A stretch of 64,000 nt of DNA from Aptenodytes patagonicus (lineage: Eukaryota > Chordata > Aves > Sphenisciformes > Spheniscidae): the NCBI RefSeq assembly GCF_965638725.1, contig NC_134950.1:166446853-166510852 (forward strand), read 5' to 3'. A program made the translations under genes and the position numbers. Shown here piece after piece: positions 13,501 to 23,900 of this stretch. The stretch's first letter is position 1. Every line of letters starts with the position of its first letter. The notes under the pieces are model-generated. The model worked only from the letters and a program-made list of their open reading frames with translations. It was not told the origin of the DNA and made no database searches.

Positions 13501-15279
13501 GAGAATGCGTGCTCTTCAGTATCACATCCAACCTGTCCTGGTAGAGCACAGACACTTAATGTGCCAGGACAGACTGAACCAAGCACCTCCCCTGTGGGCC
13601 ACACCACTCGTCCAAAGAGAGGAGATGACATTGCACAAAATACCACATCCAAGGTGGAAAGGGAAAGTGTGTCTAATTCTTATGGATCGCGGGATAGTCA
13701 GAGAGTCGTGCAGCAGGTGAATGAGAGGACACAAATGTGTCATTCAGTGTCCTTCCATCAGCAGCCAATGAACCCCTTTGAGGAGCAACAGCAGGGGAAT
13801 AGTGGGCAATTGAAATGTCCTGATGGGGAGGCAGAGGCACCTGCTCAAGAGAAGCCAGCAGTTGTTATGAGAGAAAAAAACAAGAGAGAAACAGAAGATG
13901 AGCGTCGGAAGAGGCTGTCAGTGCACAAAGAGGAGATCATGAAAGGCAATGTCAAGGAGGCTATGGAGATTTTTGAGAACCTCAGGAGACAGGAGGAGCT
14001 GCAAGAGATCTTGACTCGGGTGAAGGAGTTCGAGGAGGAGACAAGCAAAGTGGACGTGAAAGCTCTGAAGAGCTTCTTTGAGAAGGTCCCTGACTGGGTT
14101 GTTCGTCAGAAGGCCCACCAGGCCAAGCAACAGGACAGGGCTGAGACACTGGCAAAGGAGGACGCTGACAGTGTCTCCTCAGTGGAGCTGGTTTTCGGGG
14201 ACCTGGAACGAGCAAGTGCTGAGATTATCCACCTGAAGGAGCAGACACTTGCCCGGCTCCTGGACATCGAGGAGGCCATCAAGAAAGCTCTTTATTCTGT
14301 CTCTAGTCTCAAGTCTGAGTCAGACATCGCTGGGCTCTCAGGGCTGTTCAAAGAGTCTCTGGGGAACACCCAAAGCTCTGTGAGCAGCAGCAATATCCGC
14401 AAAATCAGTATTGTCTCAAGCAAAGCCAAGCAGGAGGGAATCACACTGGAGACAGGGGAAGCAGCATCTGTGGAAGGCACAAAGGTGGCAGAAAAGACTG
14501 AGGTAACCAAGGCAGAGCTAGAGGTCCCCCGCCTCATTCAATCTCGCGTCAGCTCTCCCTCCTCACCTTCCTACATCTCCATCGAGTCTGCTGCCAGGAA
14601 ACCATCAGAATCACCCAGGACAGCACATTCCCCCTGGGATGTCCCTTCACCAGACTGTCTTGACACTCCAGAAAAGAGGGATGCTTTTGCTCAGGACAGC
14701 TTTAGCTCCTTTAACCATCTATCAGCAGGGTCTAGTGGGCATGACATGACCCCCTTTGACAAGAGACCAGAGCCTGTCCAAACAAAAGTTGAGCTGAGCT
14801 CAATGAAACAGCACACCCTTGGCAATGCCAACCACCCAATCAGTGAGAAAGAGAGGTGCCCTCTGGACACCTCCAAAGGCAGCTGTCACTGTGGGATGAA
14901 AGGAGGCTTTTCGGACTACTGCTCCCTGAATGTCCCCAGCCCGCAAAATCCACGGAGGCAGAAAAGCATCTTGGAGCTGCAGACAGGGCCCGATGGGTCC
15001 AAGCTCTATGGAGCCACCCGGACTGTCATGGAGCAGTACGAGGAAATGGACCAGTTTGGAAACAAAATCATCACTTCGTCCACCACAGTCACCAAGCAAT
15101 CTGAGACACAAACTTCTTCTACCTGCGATGTGGTCTCTCATCCCCAATATGAGGTATCTGCCTCACCCGTGTTTCGGAGGTACTTGAAGAGCCCAGGCGA
15201 AGACTTCCACAGCAACGGCAGTTTTCAGGAGCCAGGAGTGGTCTTTGTCACCTTTGGCAACTCCAAGCCAAAGAAATAG
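7552..15279 (+). CDS. XIRP1: XIRP1 (Xin, cardiomyopathy-associated 1), giant coding exon
   Basis: This encodes a striated-muscle protein that binds and stabilises actin filaments at intercalated discs and myotendinous junctions. One uninterrupted frame of 2575 codons carries it, as expected for XIRP1, whose coding sequence lies in one large exon. Near residue 30 is a proline cluster (DDLPPPPAL) of the EVH1-ligand type used for Mena/VASP. Residues 118-1082 hold 27 recognisable Xin repeats of the form GDVKxxxWLFETQPLD; human XIRP1 has fewer. Degenerate GDVQxA-type repeats recur near 1640-1700 and 2127-2183. SH3-type PPxPPKP motifs lie near 1797-1860. A helical LARLLDIEEA segment lies near 2235, and a conserved tail with LELQTGP and EQYEEMDQFG lies near 2475-2510. 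The frame opens at 7552, but Met12 at 7585 (MSEAQKSSK) has an A at -3 and a pyrimidine-rich stretch before it, so it is an equally good start. Chicken Xin is similarly long as I remember it. Identification is very secure; the exact start is not. Confidence 0.97.
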   Translation: MMLTFKTVSLKMSEAQKSSKVAIKKMEDDLPPPPALGSVQVIAPGSQDLNPLPVPPPKQAFSKFYQQRQVNELKRLYRHMHPELRKNLEEAVTEDLAEMLNTEDPNAQASVNLDKVLPGEVQSMRWIFENWALDSIGDHQATKKLAEEEIIPGGDVKSTSLRFESQSINGDSLSTSAKVSETDLARGDVHTARWLFETQPLDSLNKLYSDETEVQEAVLKEPVQGGDVKGARQLFEAQSLDAIGRCCSVEEKSILQLKSEIQELKGDVKKTVRLFQTEPLCAIRDKTGKIHEIKSVCREEIQSNAVRTARWLFETQPLDTINKDTSKVQIIRGISLEEIGRPDVSGARWIFETQPLDAIREITVEEQDFKASTDFVTGADVSKQRMLFETQTLDSLKGEASESTVAKEKVIGGDVKSTLWLFETQPMETLKDNFEVGRLKKVELSAEEKGDVKQRKHVFETCPLGSISKAFEEEIPAPSMEEVVKGDVKSFKTLFETLPLDSIKQADAEPVTKEEEKIPAGNVKANQILFETTPLYAIKDSFGNFHEVTSVSREQIISGDVKNYKWMFETRPLDQFDESTKKVDIIRGITKQEVVAGDVRTAKWLFETQPMDVIHHQAMQGQEHPSMKREISQRGDVKTCKWLFETQPIHTLYEKAEKKQEEDGSVPQADVKSYTWMFETQPLDSLKGQEEQYLQVSKAYSQEELQGVDVKTVRHLFETEPLGSSAVGEADRKKTMRYSSRVEIQSGEVSRVKEFFEAKPLDAATKPTSQKDDGTIEAGSVHKFTWLFENYPMDSLKDSSEGIQEIPPEKDIKGEDVGGKRFVFETYSLDQIHDRVDETELQKIQKDTMSKANVKSCTMLFESQPLYAIQDKEGRYHEVTSVQKEEIMKGDVKGARWLFETKPLDQIKKEEEVFVIRAVTQEDIKKGDVQAARWRFETEPLDSFTGGKMSVPRTVDDVQKGDVQSNKQLFESQQVGQKKYVRMVSVSDVQRGDVRTSTWLFENQPVDSLYGDAERGSSISTVQREDSQKGDVKRCTWLFETQPMDTLKDPEVMASSGAQEAIPCADVKSTTWLFESTPLDKFSASESSIETELKERTMKETLETLCTCQAIQHDGILIEANDTESVKMVKYQLSSPGAPKILKEEIVGGHLQRIMLQLLHRTNVEAQSVLVEEDREGKIKVSPLQLLDQSEAVKGKEDLSGNVAKALQGLLSQDASIKKGMVLQETKSGSVKMTLYSLLFHSVQQKVVKGDVKSTIGNLLASSQEQKATATIKREDNEKGNVQLFASCIEKGDLDYLKNLQQESEIQSLISSQAEQGAAVSAPRVVQGAKIHILPNKEQIEKVIAEGEPGAMEGAKKVFAFESMGKEGALEREAVHAAGVTGTTVQCLGKSLPTVMGKEEILSGGLKVTTKSIQRVADVSKKAEKEEATTASLKEPKAMTQGKFPTQVTAQGGEVAGKQQSLVTGEASQMQPEEKALGSDLQAAMQSLRLATAEAKNIQHHVQRKLQKNKEDVHMACRQQAASTQGTVILQSTVRQQDSASTTQESTSTAIRTTTTRVQEASKTHTSVSQKSIASHKKVSASEEVQGGQLLSQESQVVPSRDFSIKDGLYTATPVKTYINPFVESDYKEQSVQEERDVIIRGDVQTAIRALQSAATEQRLVEKEDVVRGNLKATLQSLEKSNVNVSRGDFKAAMIYRNAGQSYSVCKKKNETQVVSNQTAVVASGSQADNDFPPPPSAAVMKAEHCPPSTTATKEGALPLPTSKDEAPGCSAPLQSPLLALPSLSCKPSDQSPVEKPRTPPKPEITAPPRKKPVPPPKPEHLLHEAHSAFANNSTSRSTKPIPPPLPPKPPGLREISKPKSPPMELGLSCVEVSEQPGHGEVQTKCCTLETSVNKPVTGQGMSPERKLPKNTAKTPLQMAEERYKASKGGQGKVESDSAKTSKPIKNGVVSFEVEHEMMTGKAAAPRRCPGEVVQRHIDRCQDENACSSVSHPTCPGRAQTLNVPGQTEPSTSPVGHTTRPKRGDDIAQNTTSKVERESVSNSYGSRDSQRVVQQVNERTQMCHSVSFHQQPMNPFEEQQQGNSGQLKCPDGEAEAPAQEKPAVVMREKNKRETEDERRKRLSVHKEEIMKGNVKEAMEIFENLRRQEELQEILTRVKEFEEETSKVDVKALKSFFEKVPDWVVRQKAHQAKQQDRAETLAKEDADSVSSVELVFGDLERASAEIIHLKEQTLARLLDIEEAIKKALYSVSSLKSESDIAGLSGLFKESLGNTQSSVSSSNIRKISIVSSKAKQEGITLETGEAASVEGTKVAEKTEVTKAELEVPRLIQSRVSSPSSPSYISIESAARKPSESPRTAHSPWDVPSPDCLDTPEKRDAFAQDSFSSFNHLSAGSSGHDMTPFDKRPEPVQTKVELSSMKQHTLGNANHPISEKERCPLDTSKGSCHCGMKGGFSDYCSLNVPSPQNPRRQKSILELQTGPDGSKLYGATRTVMEQYEEMDQFGNKIITSSTTVTKQSETQTSSTCDVVSHPQYEVSASPVFRRYLKSPGEDFHSNGSFQEPGVVFVTFGNSKPKK
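7903..10797 (+). repeat. Xin actin-binding repeat array (27 repeats)
   Basis: There are 27 copies of a 16-residue unit with consensus GDVKxxxWLFETQPLDxI, separated by variable 10-35 residue spacers. In this family these repeats bind F-actin, and part of the array overlaps the beta-catenin-binding region reported for mouse Xin. Some units are degenerate: the second has RFESQSING, the sixth begins SNAV and the twenty-fourth ends SQQVGQK. A longer pattern is superimposed on the array: the block that contains the CAI/YAI-D-G-HE motif recurs at residues about 279, 534 and 865. Confidence 0.95.
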
Positions 15280-16320
15280 GAGATTCTGGAGAGCAAGAGA
15301 GAACTGTATAAGAGAAAAAAGAAAGTCCACCATAAAAAAAAAAAAAATCTCCTGGTTTATCCACATTACACACAGGGATTCATCTACACCCTAAGGACTT
15401 CTCAGGGTCATTGTCTTGGTGTTTGCATACAGACAGGACAAACAGTCTGCCTTGACACTGGAGGAGAACAGCCTTCACCTGGCCAACCCAACAGACTTGG
15501 TGCTGCACCACAACCCAGAGCCCTGACACTGTTAGAAGCACAAGGGAAAAATCCATCCATGGGCACCTTAGGGTAGCTTCTTCCCCCTAGAGTGTTTGGG
15601 GGTGGGGGTGGGGGGTGTGTGTGTATCCGGCTTCTCTGAACTAATGCAGAAGAAAGGATAGGTAGGATCAATTAAAGAACCAACCAATCTGGTCATTGGC
15701 AAACAATCACCTTTATTCTATCTTCTTTTTCTACTTTCAATACAGACTTTCCAAGAAGGGCATCCTAAACACATATATATACACATGCTCATATTGATGG
15801 GTGGGTTGGATAGGTTTTCTCTTAGCCGTTAACAAAAGAAAAGGAAAAAAAAACTCTCAAATTGCTGTCACTATTGGGGTTGGGGGAGGTATCTATCAGT
15901 TTATTTTTCAGTTCCTGGAAAGTACTCGATGCTACTGAAAATTGTCAAGCCAAGACCTACAGCTATTATCAGTGCTGTTCCCCCAAAGAAAGATGCTATG
16001 AAAGATTCTCTACTTGAGTCAGAATGGTTACTGCTTTCCTTTCTTTATTTTTAGAATTGTAATTTATTATTCAATATATACAAAAACCTTATTTTAGATT
16101 TTCCATGCTTTCATACATGTTTACTGTTTAAATTCATTTTGAGACTTTGTAAAGCAATTTTCTTTTTATTATGACTTTGTTTTGTACATTCTCAACTCAA
16201 GATTTTAGATATTTTGTGGCTTTTTTTTTTTTAACTTCTATTGCTGCGTTCTGAAGGTAAACATTACCTCTAAAAATATTTTGGTCTGGTTGAGTTTCTT
16301 TTGTTGAGTGCTTGTTTCCT
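15280..16320 (+). other. XIRP1: Probable XIRP1 3' UTR
   Basis: This AT-rich, non-coding sequence directly follows the XIRP1 stop codon. It has a 13-A run at about 15337, a G-rich/GT stretch at 15595-15625, an ATTAAA at 15671 and long T-rich segments to about 16320. No strong AATAAA is present close to the stop. The first clear ones on this strand are at 17913 and 18652, so the 3' end cannot be fixed. From 16320 to 17676 I see nothing recognisable. Confidence 0.5.
15595..15625 (+). repeat. G-rich/GT tract in the XIRP1 3' UTR
   Basis: Four or more G runs (5, 5, 6 and shorter) are separated by single T residues and followed by GTGTGTGT. The pattern could form a G-quadruplex in DNA or RNA. It may equally be ordinary simple sequence. 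Confidence 0.5.
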
Positions 16321-17676
16321 TTCAAAGTACCTAGAAATCATCTCTCAATGAACCAGGTGAATCACATATTGAGAGCACCCTAAATCACTGGAAGGGTTTA
16401 GTCTACGTCTTCTTCACAATGTGGGTGGATTAACAGCCCTGCAGCAAGCAGCATTCATACTCTTGTCTGAAAACTGAGTGGAGTCCAGGGTGATATACAC
16501 CACCCAATCCGGAACCCTGTGTAGGTGTGTGGAGACTGGGTAGGATGTATACACCAAGAAAGGTCTGAACACTTGCCCGTACCCATTTCCTCCACGTGAG
16601 AAGGCAGCTGAGGTGTTGTGTGTCCATTAGCCTTACAAGGAGGGGCAGTTGATGAACCAGCCGTTGCTCAGTGCTGTGCCTCAGCTCACATCACGGGTTG
16701 GCCTCAGTTTGGGAACGAGGTGAGCAAACATGGAGTTTAGTCCAGGTGTAGGAGAAGGTGAGGAGCCTACAGAGTGACTGGATGGTTTCTCAGGCAGCTG
16801 TGTCCTACCACCTGGCTCAGACTTAGGCTACCAACCCCTGGTCTGATTGTAGACCTCCTGGCTGGTCTATGGCAAGCCACCTCATCTCTCAGTCCATCAG
16901 TTTACTTTTCTGCAAAAGGGGACAGTAACCTCATTCTAAAAACCACCATGTTTCAGTAAGATCTTGTGGTTAATATTTTCTTTTTTGCTCTGAGGGAAAA
17001 GAGCTCACATTGATGATTGAAGAGCAGGACACTGGGGAGGAAGGGACTGTTTCAGCGTCTACCACTTCATAACCCTGAGTCCATAGCTAGGTTTTTAAAT
17101 AGCAAATAACATCTCACATCATGCAATACCTTGTTCAAGGTGTTGTTGACCAAGTAGAAGTTCTGTTTCAACCCCCAGAAAAGCAAGCACATACCCAGAG
17201 CTCTTTGGTTTACCTCTAGGACCCCATAAAGTTGAAAGTGAGATATGCCAAAAGAATATCATTTTCAGTTCCGCCAAAGAATATACCAAAGGCTGAGGTA
17301 GAAGAGCAGATCATCATAAACTGAGTGTATCTGGTTTCAGGGAATCAAAAACAACAACTGCTTAGACCTTCCCAATTGTTTTAGTAAGACCAACTGTAGA
17401 AACAGAGGAGAATCAGTAATTTGGAGCTGCTTTTCAAAATTTTTCCAACACTGCTTTCTTATCCTTGATTGTTTCTCGTCTTAACTTGTTTCAGGATGCC
17501 CATAACACGTTTGTTTCATTTCATTTTAAGGACAGCTGCAGAGCAGTTTTAGTAAGCTGCAAACGGGTTGCTTGGGCAATGAAAATGATTCCACAGGAAC
17601 TCAAATAAACCCAGATATGCTGCACTGCCAGTGCTTAAAAATACTGATCTTATTGTTTGTGTTTCTGGTTTCACAG

Positions 17677-17857
17677 GATTTCTAAATGTCTCAATGAGCC
17701 ATTTATGAGGCTAAGATCATTTGAGATGTGTTTGTTTCATGGTATTTCCATCAGCCAGGAACTGAAATGTCATGAGGGGACAGATGCTGCATTATTTCAG
17801 GACCATACATGGCTCCTTGAAGCACTGAAAGAGCTGGAGAAAAAAACAAATGCAAAG
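17677..17857 (+). other. Candidate small exon upstream of the LIM exons
   Basis: This is a 181-bp open stretch with a plausible acceptor (GTTTCTGGTTTCACAG) at 17661-17676 and a weak donor (AAAG/GTTTGA) at 17857/17858. It ends in phase 0, which matches the phase-0 entry of the LIM exon at 20941. Its translation ends in a charged helix-like segment (LLEALKELEKKTNAK). An AATAAA lies just downstream at 17913, so it could also be a terminal exon or nothing. No homology is recognised, so this is only a candidate. Confidence 0.25.
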
Positions 17858-19754
17858 GTTTGAAACTCAAATACAAGCTGAAGGATCAGCTCATATTCTC
17901 AGACCTTGCAATAATAAACCAGCAGAGCACATACAAACTTTCAAATCCCAAATGAGTTGTCATAGTTCTTCTGAGATCTTTGGATACAAGACATGACATT
18001 GTTCACCATTCTTTGTCCTAGTGGGTCACTACATTCTCACGCAGTGCTAGGTAGATATTTTCAAGAGCAAAATGGCTGGGAGAATTACCTGGGCCAGTGG
18101 ACAGAGGACAGATGGCCTTGCCTTAACTGTATGTCCTTGAGTGGTCAAAGGACAAATTCAGCTACAGATCTGGTTCCCTTGCAGCAGTAGACATGAAATG
18201 CGCCACATTTGAAGTGCCTACGTCAAGTACTACCCTTCCCAGCTCCATTTCAGCCACTGGTCTCCCTGAGGATGCTCAGTCTTAGGTCAGAAAGCTTTGT
18301 GCTCACCATCTTCTCCACCTATCAGTAACACAGGCATTTTCAGGCTGACCCCTCCTGCTATAAAGATTTTAAATCACCTAGGGGAAAAAAGGCAACAGCT
18401 GATAAGCCATAAGCCAGCTGCAACTTTCAGCATGGCAGTAATCAGCAGTGTGCTAGAAGAGCCTTCCAGGAACACTCTGTAGCTGCTTTTCACAGAAGTA
18501 TTAAGATAATTTCCTTGCCCACAGTGCCATTCAATTGCTGCTAATCACCTCTCTATCTTCCAAACCATTAGGAAGGCTTATTCCTGGGGCTGATAAAAAT
18601 ACCTCTGAAGAGCAAGAGTATTTGCCATGCATCAAACAGTGAGCACTTAAAATAAATCCCCTGGTGAAAGAGACCTGCATCCCCTATAAAAGATTATCCC
18701 ACTTTGGAAACACACTCCAGGTGTACATACATTCATTCCCAGCTAAGAGTAGAGAGATCTTGTTTGTTTGCTAAACAGCTCTGCTTCATTCCTTGGTCAT
18801 GATTAAAGGAAAGCATTTTTTTCTTATACAACAGAGACATGTCAACAGTTACTCTCTTCTCTGCCAGGACACACACCTTCGTGCTGTATGAGAGCTCATC
18901 ACTGTCAGAGGAAATGCCTGCCAGAGTACCGAGATGTAGCTGTGATCTGTACTGCCAAATACAACAAAGTTGATCCATTGGCTGAGATTTATTATCGCCA
19001 AGACTGGCACTTTGCTCCATCGTCACAGATGATGCTGCGTTCATGCAGCTGCCCATCACCACTCACTGTTCTTTGCCAAATAGCCTGCTCATTTCCTCCA
19101 GTGAAATGAAATCCATGCCAAAGGTGCAGACCTTCAATTTCTCTTGGAGAAACATGGCATCACTTTCCATCTGGTTTCTGCTACCATTTTCCACTTGAAG
19201 GATCTATCTTATCTCTGCACGAAAGCATATTTCTGCTTCACCTTCACCAGCACTGCCCTCCCATTGGCATCAGCACAATTCTGAGTCACATTGGTGAAAT
19301 TCATCTTGCCTAACCAACTGATTTTGTCCAACTACATGGGCCTATTGTAGGGTAGTTGTATCACCTTCTAGATTCCCTTAACTGGACCTCCACTGAGTAT
19401 ACTGGGAGTTTAGACACCCATTACATACGTAGACACTTACAGAACTATGGTCTCCTCTCTGTAGAGGACTGGAATAGCAGAGGTATGCTGAGATCATTGC
19501 AAACTGAAGGAAAGACAGGGGGGTTATTTGTATACTTCCCTCTAGAGAGAGGGAAGAAAACTGAAGACGTTAAACTCTTCTTCTTGAAAGTGTTGTCATA
19601 GGAAAACAAAGATGACTTGACCTTACTGATATGTTCAGCCAAAATGAAGGTAATTAAAAAAAATTGGTCCCCCGGGTGTCTGTTGCAAATAAAAGACAGG
19701 GTTCTTGTTCCCTTGTCAACTCATCTCTTGAGATATAGAAACACCTTTCATGTT

Positions 19755-19942
19755 TCATAGAGTCATAGAATCATAGAATGGTTTGGGTTGGAAGGGACCT
19801 TAAAGATCATCTAGTTCCAACCCCCCTGCTATGGGCAGGGACATCTTCCACTAGACCAGGTTGCTCAAAGCCCCGTCTAACCTGGCCTTGAACACTTCCA
19901 GAGAGGGGACGTCCACAACTTCTCTGGGCAACCTGTTTCCTC
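19755..19942 (-). mobile_element. CR1 LINE fragment (3' end)
   Basis: The stretch starts with the TCATAGAATCATAGAATGG pattern and continues with GGTTGGAAGGGACCTTAAAG, the reverse complement of the classical avian CR1 3' end. It is about 190 bp, 5'-truncated, non-coding, and lies upstream of the LIM exons. The rest of 17858-20940 holds nothing else I recognise. Confidence 0.9.
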
Positions 19943-20940
19943 GGCAAAGCTAAAATCTGGCCATCAGCCCACTCCACATAAGAGCAGAGAGTAAACTTGC
20001 CTTTTCTCTAAGCTGACAACACTGCAAACTAGGGTGAGCACATATTGAACAAAAAGCCGGAGGGATCAGAGAACACCAGCAAAACTCTATCAAATCAAAC
20101 TGTGGCAAATTACCCCCAACAAAGAGGCAGAGACACCCTCATGTGAGGGAGTATCAGTACTCAGAGCACTGACCTGGTCAGTCAGAGTTAGGTTAGGCTC
20201 AGCTGCGGTCCTCCTGGGGCTTTAGACAGACTTGACTTGCAGATGGACTCACCAGGTAAGCTGAGCCTCCGCTTCGCACCACAGTGAAAAGGAGGGCACA
20301 GAGATACCCACATTGCCACCAGCATCCTCTGGCTTACTTGACCATGCAGACAACCTGGAGCTATTTCTGCAGCTAGGCTGATGCCCAAGCTTCTTTATTC
20401 CCTTTCTCTCTCCACTAATAAAATAGCTGGTGTTGGCAATGCTTTCCAGAGAGATTCCCTGGGCTCTCCACATAAAGTGGTGTCTGAAGAATCAGATCAT
20501 GGTATAAAATACAGTCCACAGAGTAAACATACTGGAGTAAACCACCAGGTTTATGGAGCTGTGGAAGCAGTGATTTCGGGAGTTGCCCAGCCAGAGTTTT
20601 TGAGTCAGAGCCTCTGAACAATGATGTTTCTTACCTCACTCAAGGCTTTTAAATGATTCAACTGAGTGAATCATTTGCTCTCAATCAAATTAATAATTTC
20701 TCTCATCGGGGATCCAAGGGTGTCTTGTCTTTCTGTCCTGACTGAAAATTAATGCTGACCTATCCAAGATGACAAGTAAATTGAGTCAGACAGGAATCTG
20801 AACTCTCACAACAGATCTGCAAAGGAACATCAACAAGAAAACCCAACACAAGCAGAAGATTCAGCAAATTAGCTTGCATATGCATTTCCAAGTGGTCATG
20901 ATTCAGAGTTATTTAACTTCAGTTTCTCCTTCTTCTTCAG

Positions 20941-23900
20941 CCCATGTTGAAAGAAGTGTGTGCCTCATGCCTGCAGCCTGTCTACTCCATGGAGCGTGTG
21001 GTCACTGACAAGGTCTGTGTGCACCGCTCATGTTTCTGCTGCCAGGTCTGCGGGAGGAAGCTGAGGTGAGTGGTAGGACCCAAGCGCATTTATTTTTAAG
21101 GGATGTCCGAGTAGTTTCCATCACAATAGTCCAAGCGTAATTCCAACAGGGCAGGCTTCAGGAAATGAGAAAGGGCAGAGAGTTTCCCTGATACAATCTG
21201 CCTCTCCATCACTAGAGTCTGAAGACTGCTCACCTCAAGCTTGTAGACACCTGTGGATCAGGAATCTGCATGGTGGTGCACAGGTGAGCTGAAAATACAA
21301 GAAATATTTACAATTTGGGAATGCTGATATGGAATTTAATTGGAGGAGTCGTTTGGGTGCCACACATGTTCATGGAGTCAGGTAGGTTGGAAGGTACCTC
21401 TGGAAGTCTGCACCCAGTCTCCTGCGGAGGAGGGTCGGTAGCTCAGAAACATGTCCAGGAGAGGTGTGAATGGCTCCAAGGATGGAGATGCCACAACCTC
21501 TCGGCTGGGGCCCCTCTTTCAAGATGTGACCACCAGTGACAAGGTTTTTTCTTATATCCCATCACAATTTCCCGTGTTACAACTTGTTCCCATTGCCTCT
21601 CATCTTGTCACTGTCCACCTCCAAGAACACTCTAGCCCTGTCTTCTCTGTAACCTCCCATAAAATAGACACACACAGCAATGAGTTCCTCCCTCTTAACC
21701 TTCTCCTTACAAGACCTAGCTAACCCAGCTCTCAGCCTCTCCTCAGATGACACGTTCCAGGTCCCTGACCACCTTGGTGGCCTTTTGCTGGACTCCTTCC
21801 AGCATGTCAGTGGCTTTCTTGCACTGAGGAGCCCAAAATTGGACAAAGTACTCCACAAGTGGTCCTACAAGTGCCAAATGCAGAGGAACGGTCACTTCTC
21901 TTGACCAGCTGGCAGGGCTTTTGCTAATGCAGCCTAGGATGTAGTTGGCTTCTCTGTCACAAGGGCACACTGCTGGCTTGTTTTCAGCTTGTCAGTCACT
22001 GAGACACCCCAGTCCTTTTCTGTGAGGCTGCTTGCCATCCTCTTGGCCCCCCAGCTGTACAGACAGTTTCTCCCATAATGCAGTTGTTGTATCATGGGAG
22101 CCCAGTTTTACCCAGTGCAGTTTTACCCATATGGTCCATGCTGTGCATACACAGGGAGAGATAAAGTGCTGGTATGAAGCCTGGCCCATAAATGAGAAAG
22201 GGATTGCACATAACCTGGACTACAGCTCTCAGAGGTATTGTAAGGAAATGTTTAATTTTTCACATGTTTTGGTTTTTGAAAGAAAAATCAAACATAACCC
22301 CAGAAAACCGACACTACTTTTGAAAGGTTTCATTCTTCAAACCCCCTCCCGTCCCCAACAGTTTCCACTGAAAAACCATTTTGCTGAAAAAATTGTCCAT
22401 CAGTGCTACTGTTAATCCTTCCCTCCCACAGAGCAGCTAACAGCTATGCCAATGTGTGTTTTCCAGCTTGCAAAACTATGCTGCCCTCCATGGGGTGTTT
22501 TACTGCCAAGTCCACTACAAGCAGATGGCTGGAGCTAAAAGCAGAAGTGAGACAGAAAGGCTGGAGCACCAGCTAGGAGACCACCAGGTTCAGCGAGTGA
22601 CAATGGTAGGCAGAGGACCACAGCCCCAGGACTGGTATAACACGGCCAAAAAGAAGACTGAAACAAGAGAGAAACCCACATCCTTCAATGCACAGTGCAG
22701 CTTGCAGCTGGCTGAGCACAGGCAAGAGCTGAACAGCAGGTCTGTCCTCTTAGGGAACAAGCTCAGAAGGGGCTGGCCACCTTCAGAAATGGCTGTAGAT
22801 GGAAAAACTGGAAAGGGAGCCTGTTCCTGGAAAAAACCTGCACTGAGCCTGCAAACCTACCAGGCTGCGGGCAGCAGGGCAGGCAGGATGGTGCTCAGAG
22901 GTCAGGAGGGAAAATCAGCGGTGGAGGCAGCAGTAGAGAAGGGAAGCTTCTTACCTGGTGTCACCTATACCAAGGAAAGAGAGCAAGCGTGTTCCTGGCC
23001 CAAGACCAGAGAACAGAGAGATGGTGAAAAGATTGGGGATGGGGACGTGCCCGAAGGGAAGCAAGGGGTCAAGGTGTCACAGCGAGTGGCTGCAATCCAG
23101 CAGGGCAAAGCCCAGTTGAAGAGAGGACCTGCCTCTGCCTCCTCCCCTCTAGCCCTGGAGCCTGTGAAAACCCTGCCTCATGGCTCGTTTGTTGTCCACC
23201 ATGCCACATGTCAAAGCACTAAACCCACCAACTGGATGTACCTGGGGGGCACAGGCGGCTGTATCCTCTCTGCTGCAGAGCTCCCAGTGAAGGAAAACAA
23301 GGTCTGTGGCTCTCTAAGCACACCCAACGAAGGAGGCACAATGCCTGCAGTGACAGACGACAAGCCTGAACTGGCCGTAGCCACCCCAGCTACTTCAGGA
23401 GACAAGCATCATCTTGGAGAGAGAATGAACAGCTCCCAGCCCATCTGTGTGCAAGGAGAGCCCGAAATCAGAAACACCACAAGTATAGAGCTAAAATGTG
23501 GAGCTGAGGGTGTTTATCCCCCTGAAAATGAAGCTGAAGAAGCCCATTGCCTCTCTGGTGTGTCAAGGACCCCTTATGTATCTTCTGGCTCCTTGGAGCC
23601 AGGAGGGCCGAGTGTGTCACCTGAGACCGCTGAGCTGGTGAATGAGAAATCAAAGGCAAACACTGATGAGTTCCTGGGGAAACAGATACCAGTAACTTTG
23701 GGGGAAAATATGCAGCCATCCAGCATAAGTCATTTGCCTGGAATTGAGAGCAAAGGGGCAGAATTTGAGAAGACAAAAGAAGTGAAACCAATAAGTACAT
23801 CGGGGTTTCTGGAAGAGCCCAGTCCTGAGAATACATCTCAGGAAAACAAAGCAGAAAAGAGCAGAGTCTTTTCACCTGGTTTGCCAGATAAGATAGATGA

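Noticed and set aside
7768-15147. Many open frames of 60-208 codons on the opposite strand and other frames of the XIRP1 exon
   Set aside because: They mirror the repetitive Xin codons (repeats of TGF/DSL-like antisense patterns) and have no family similarity; they are shadows of XIRP1.
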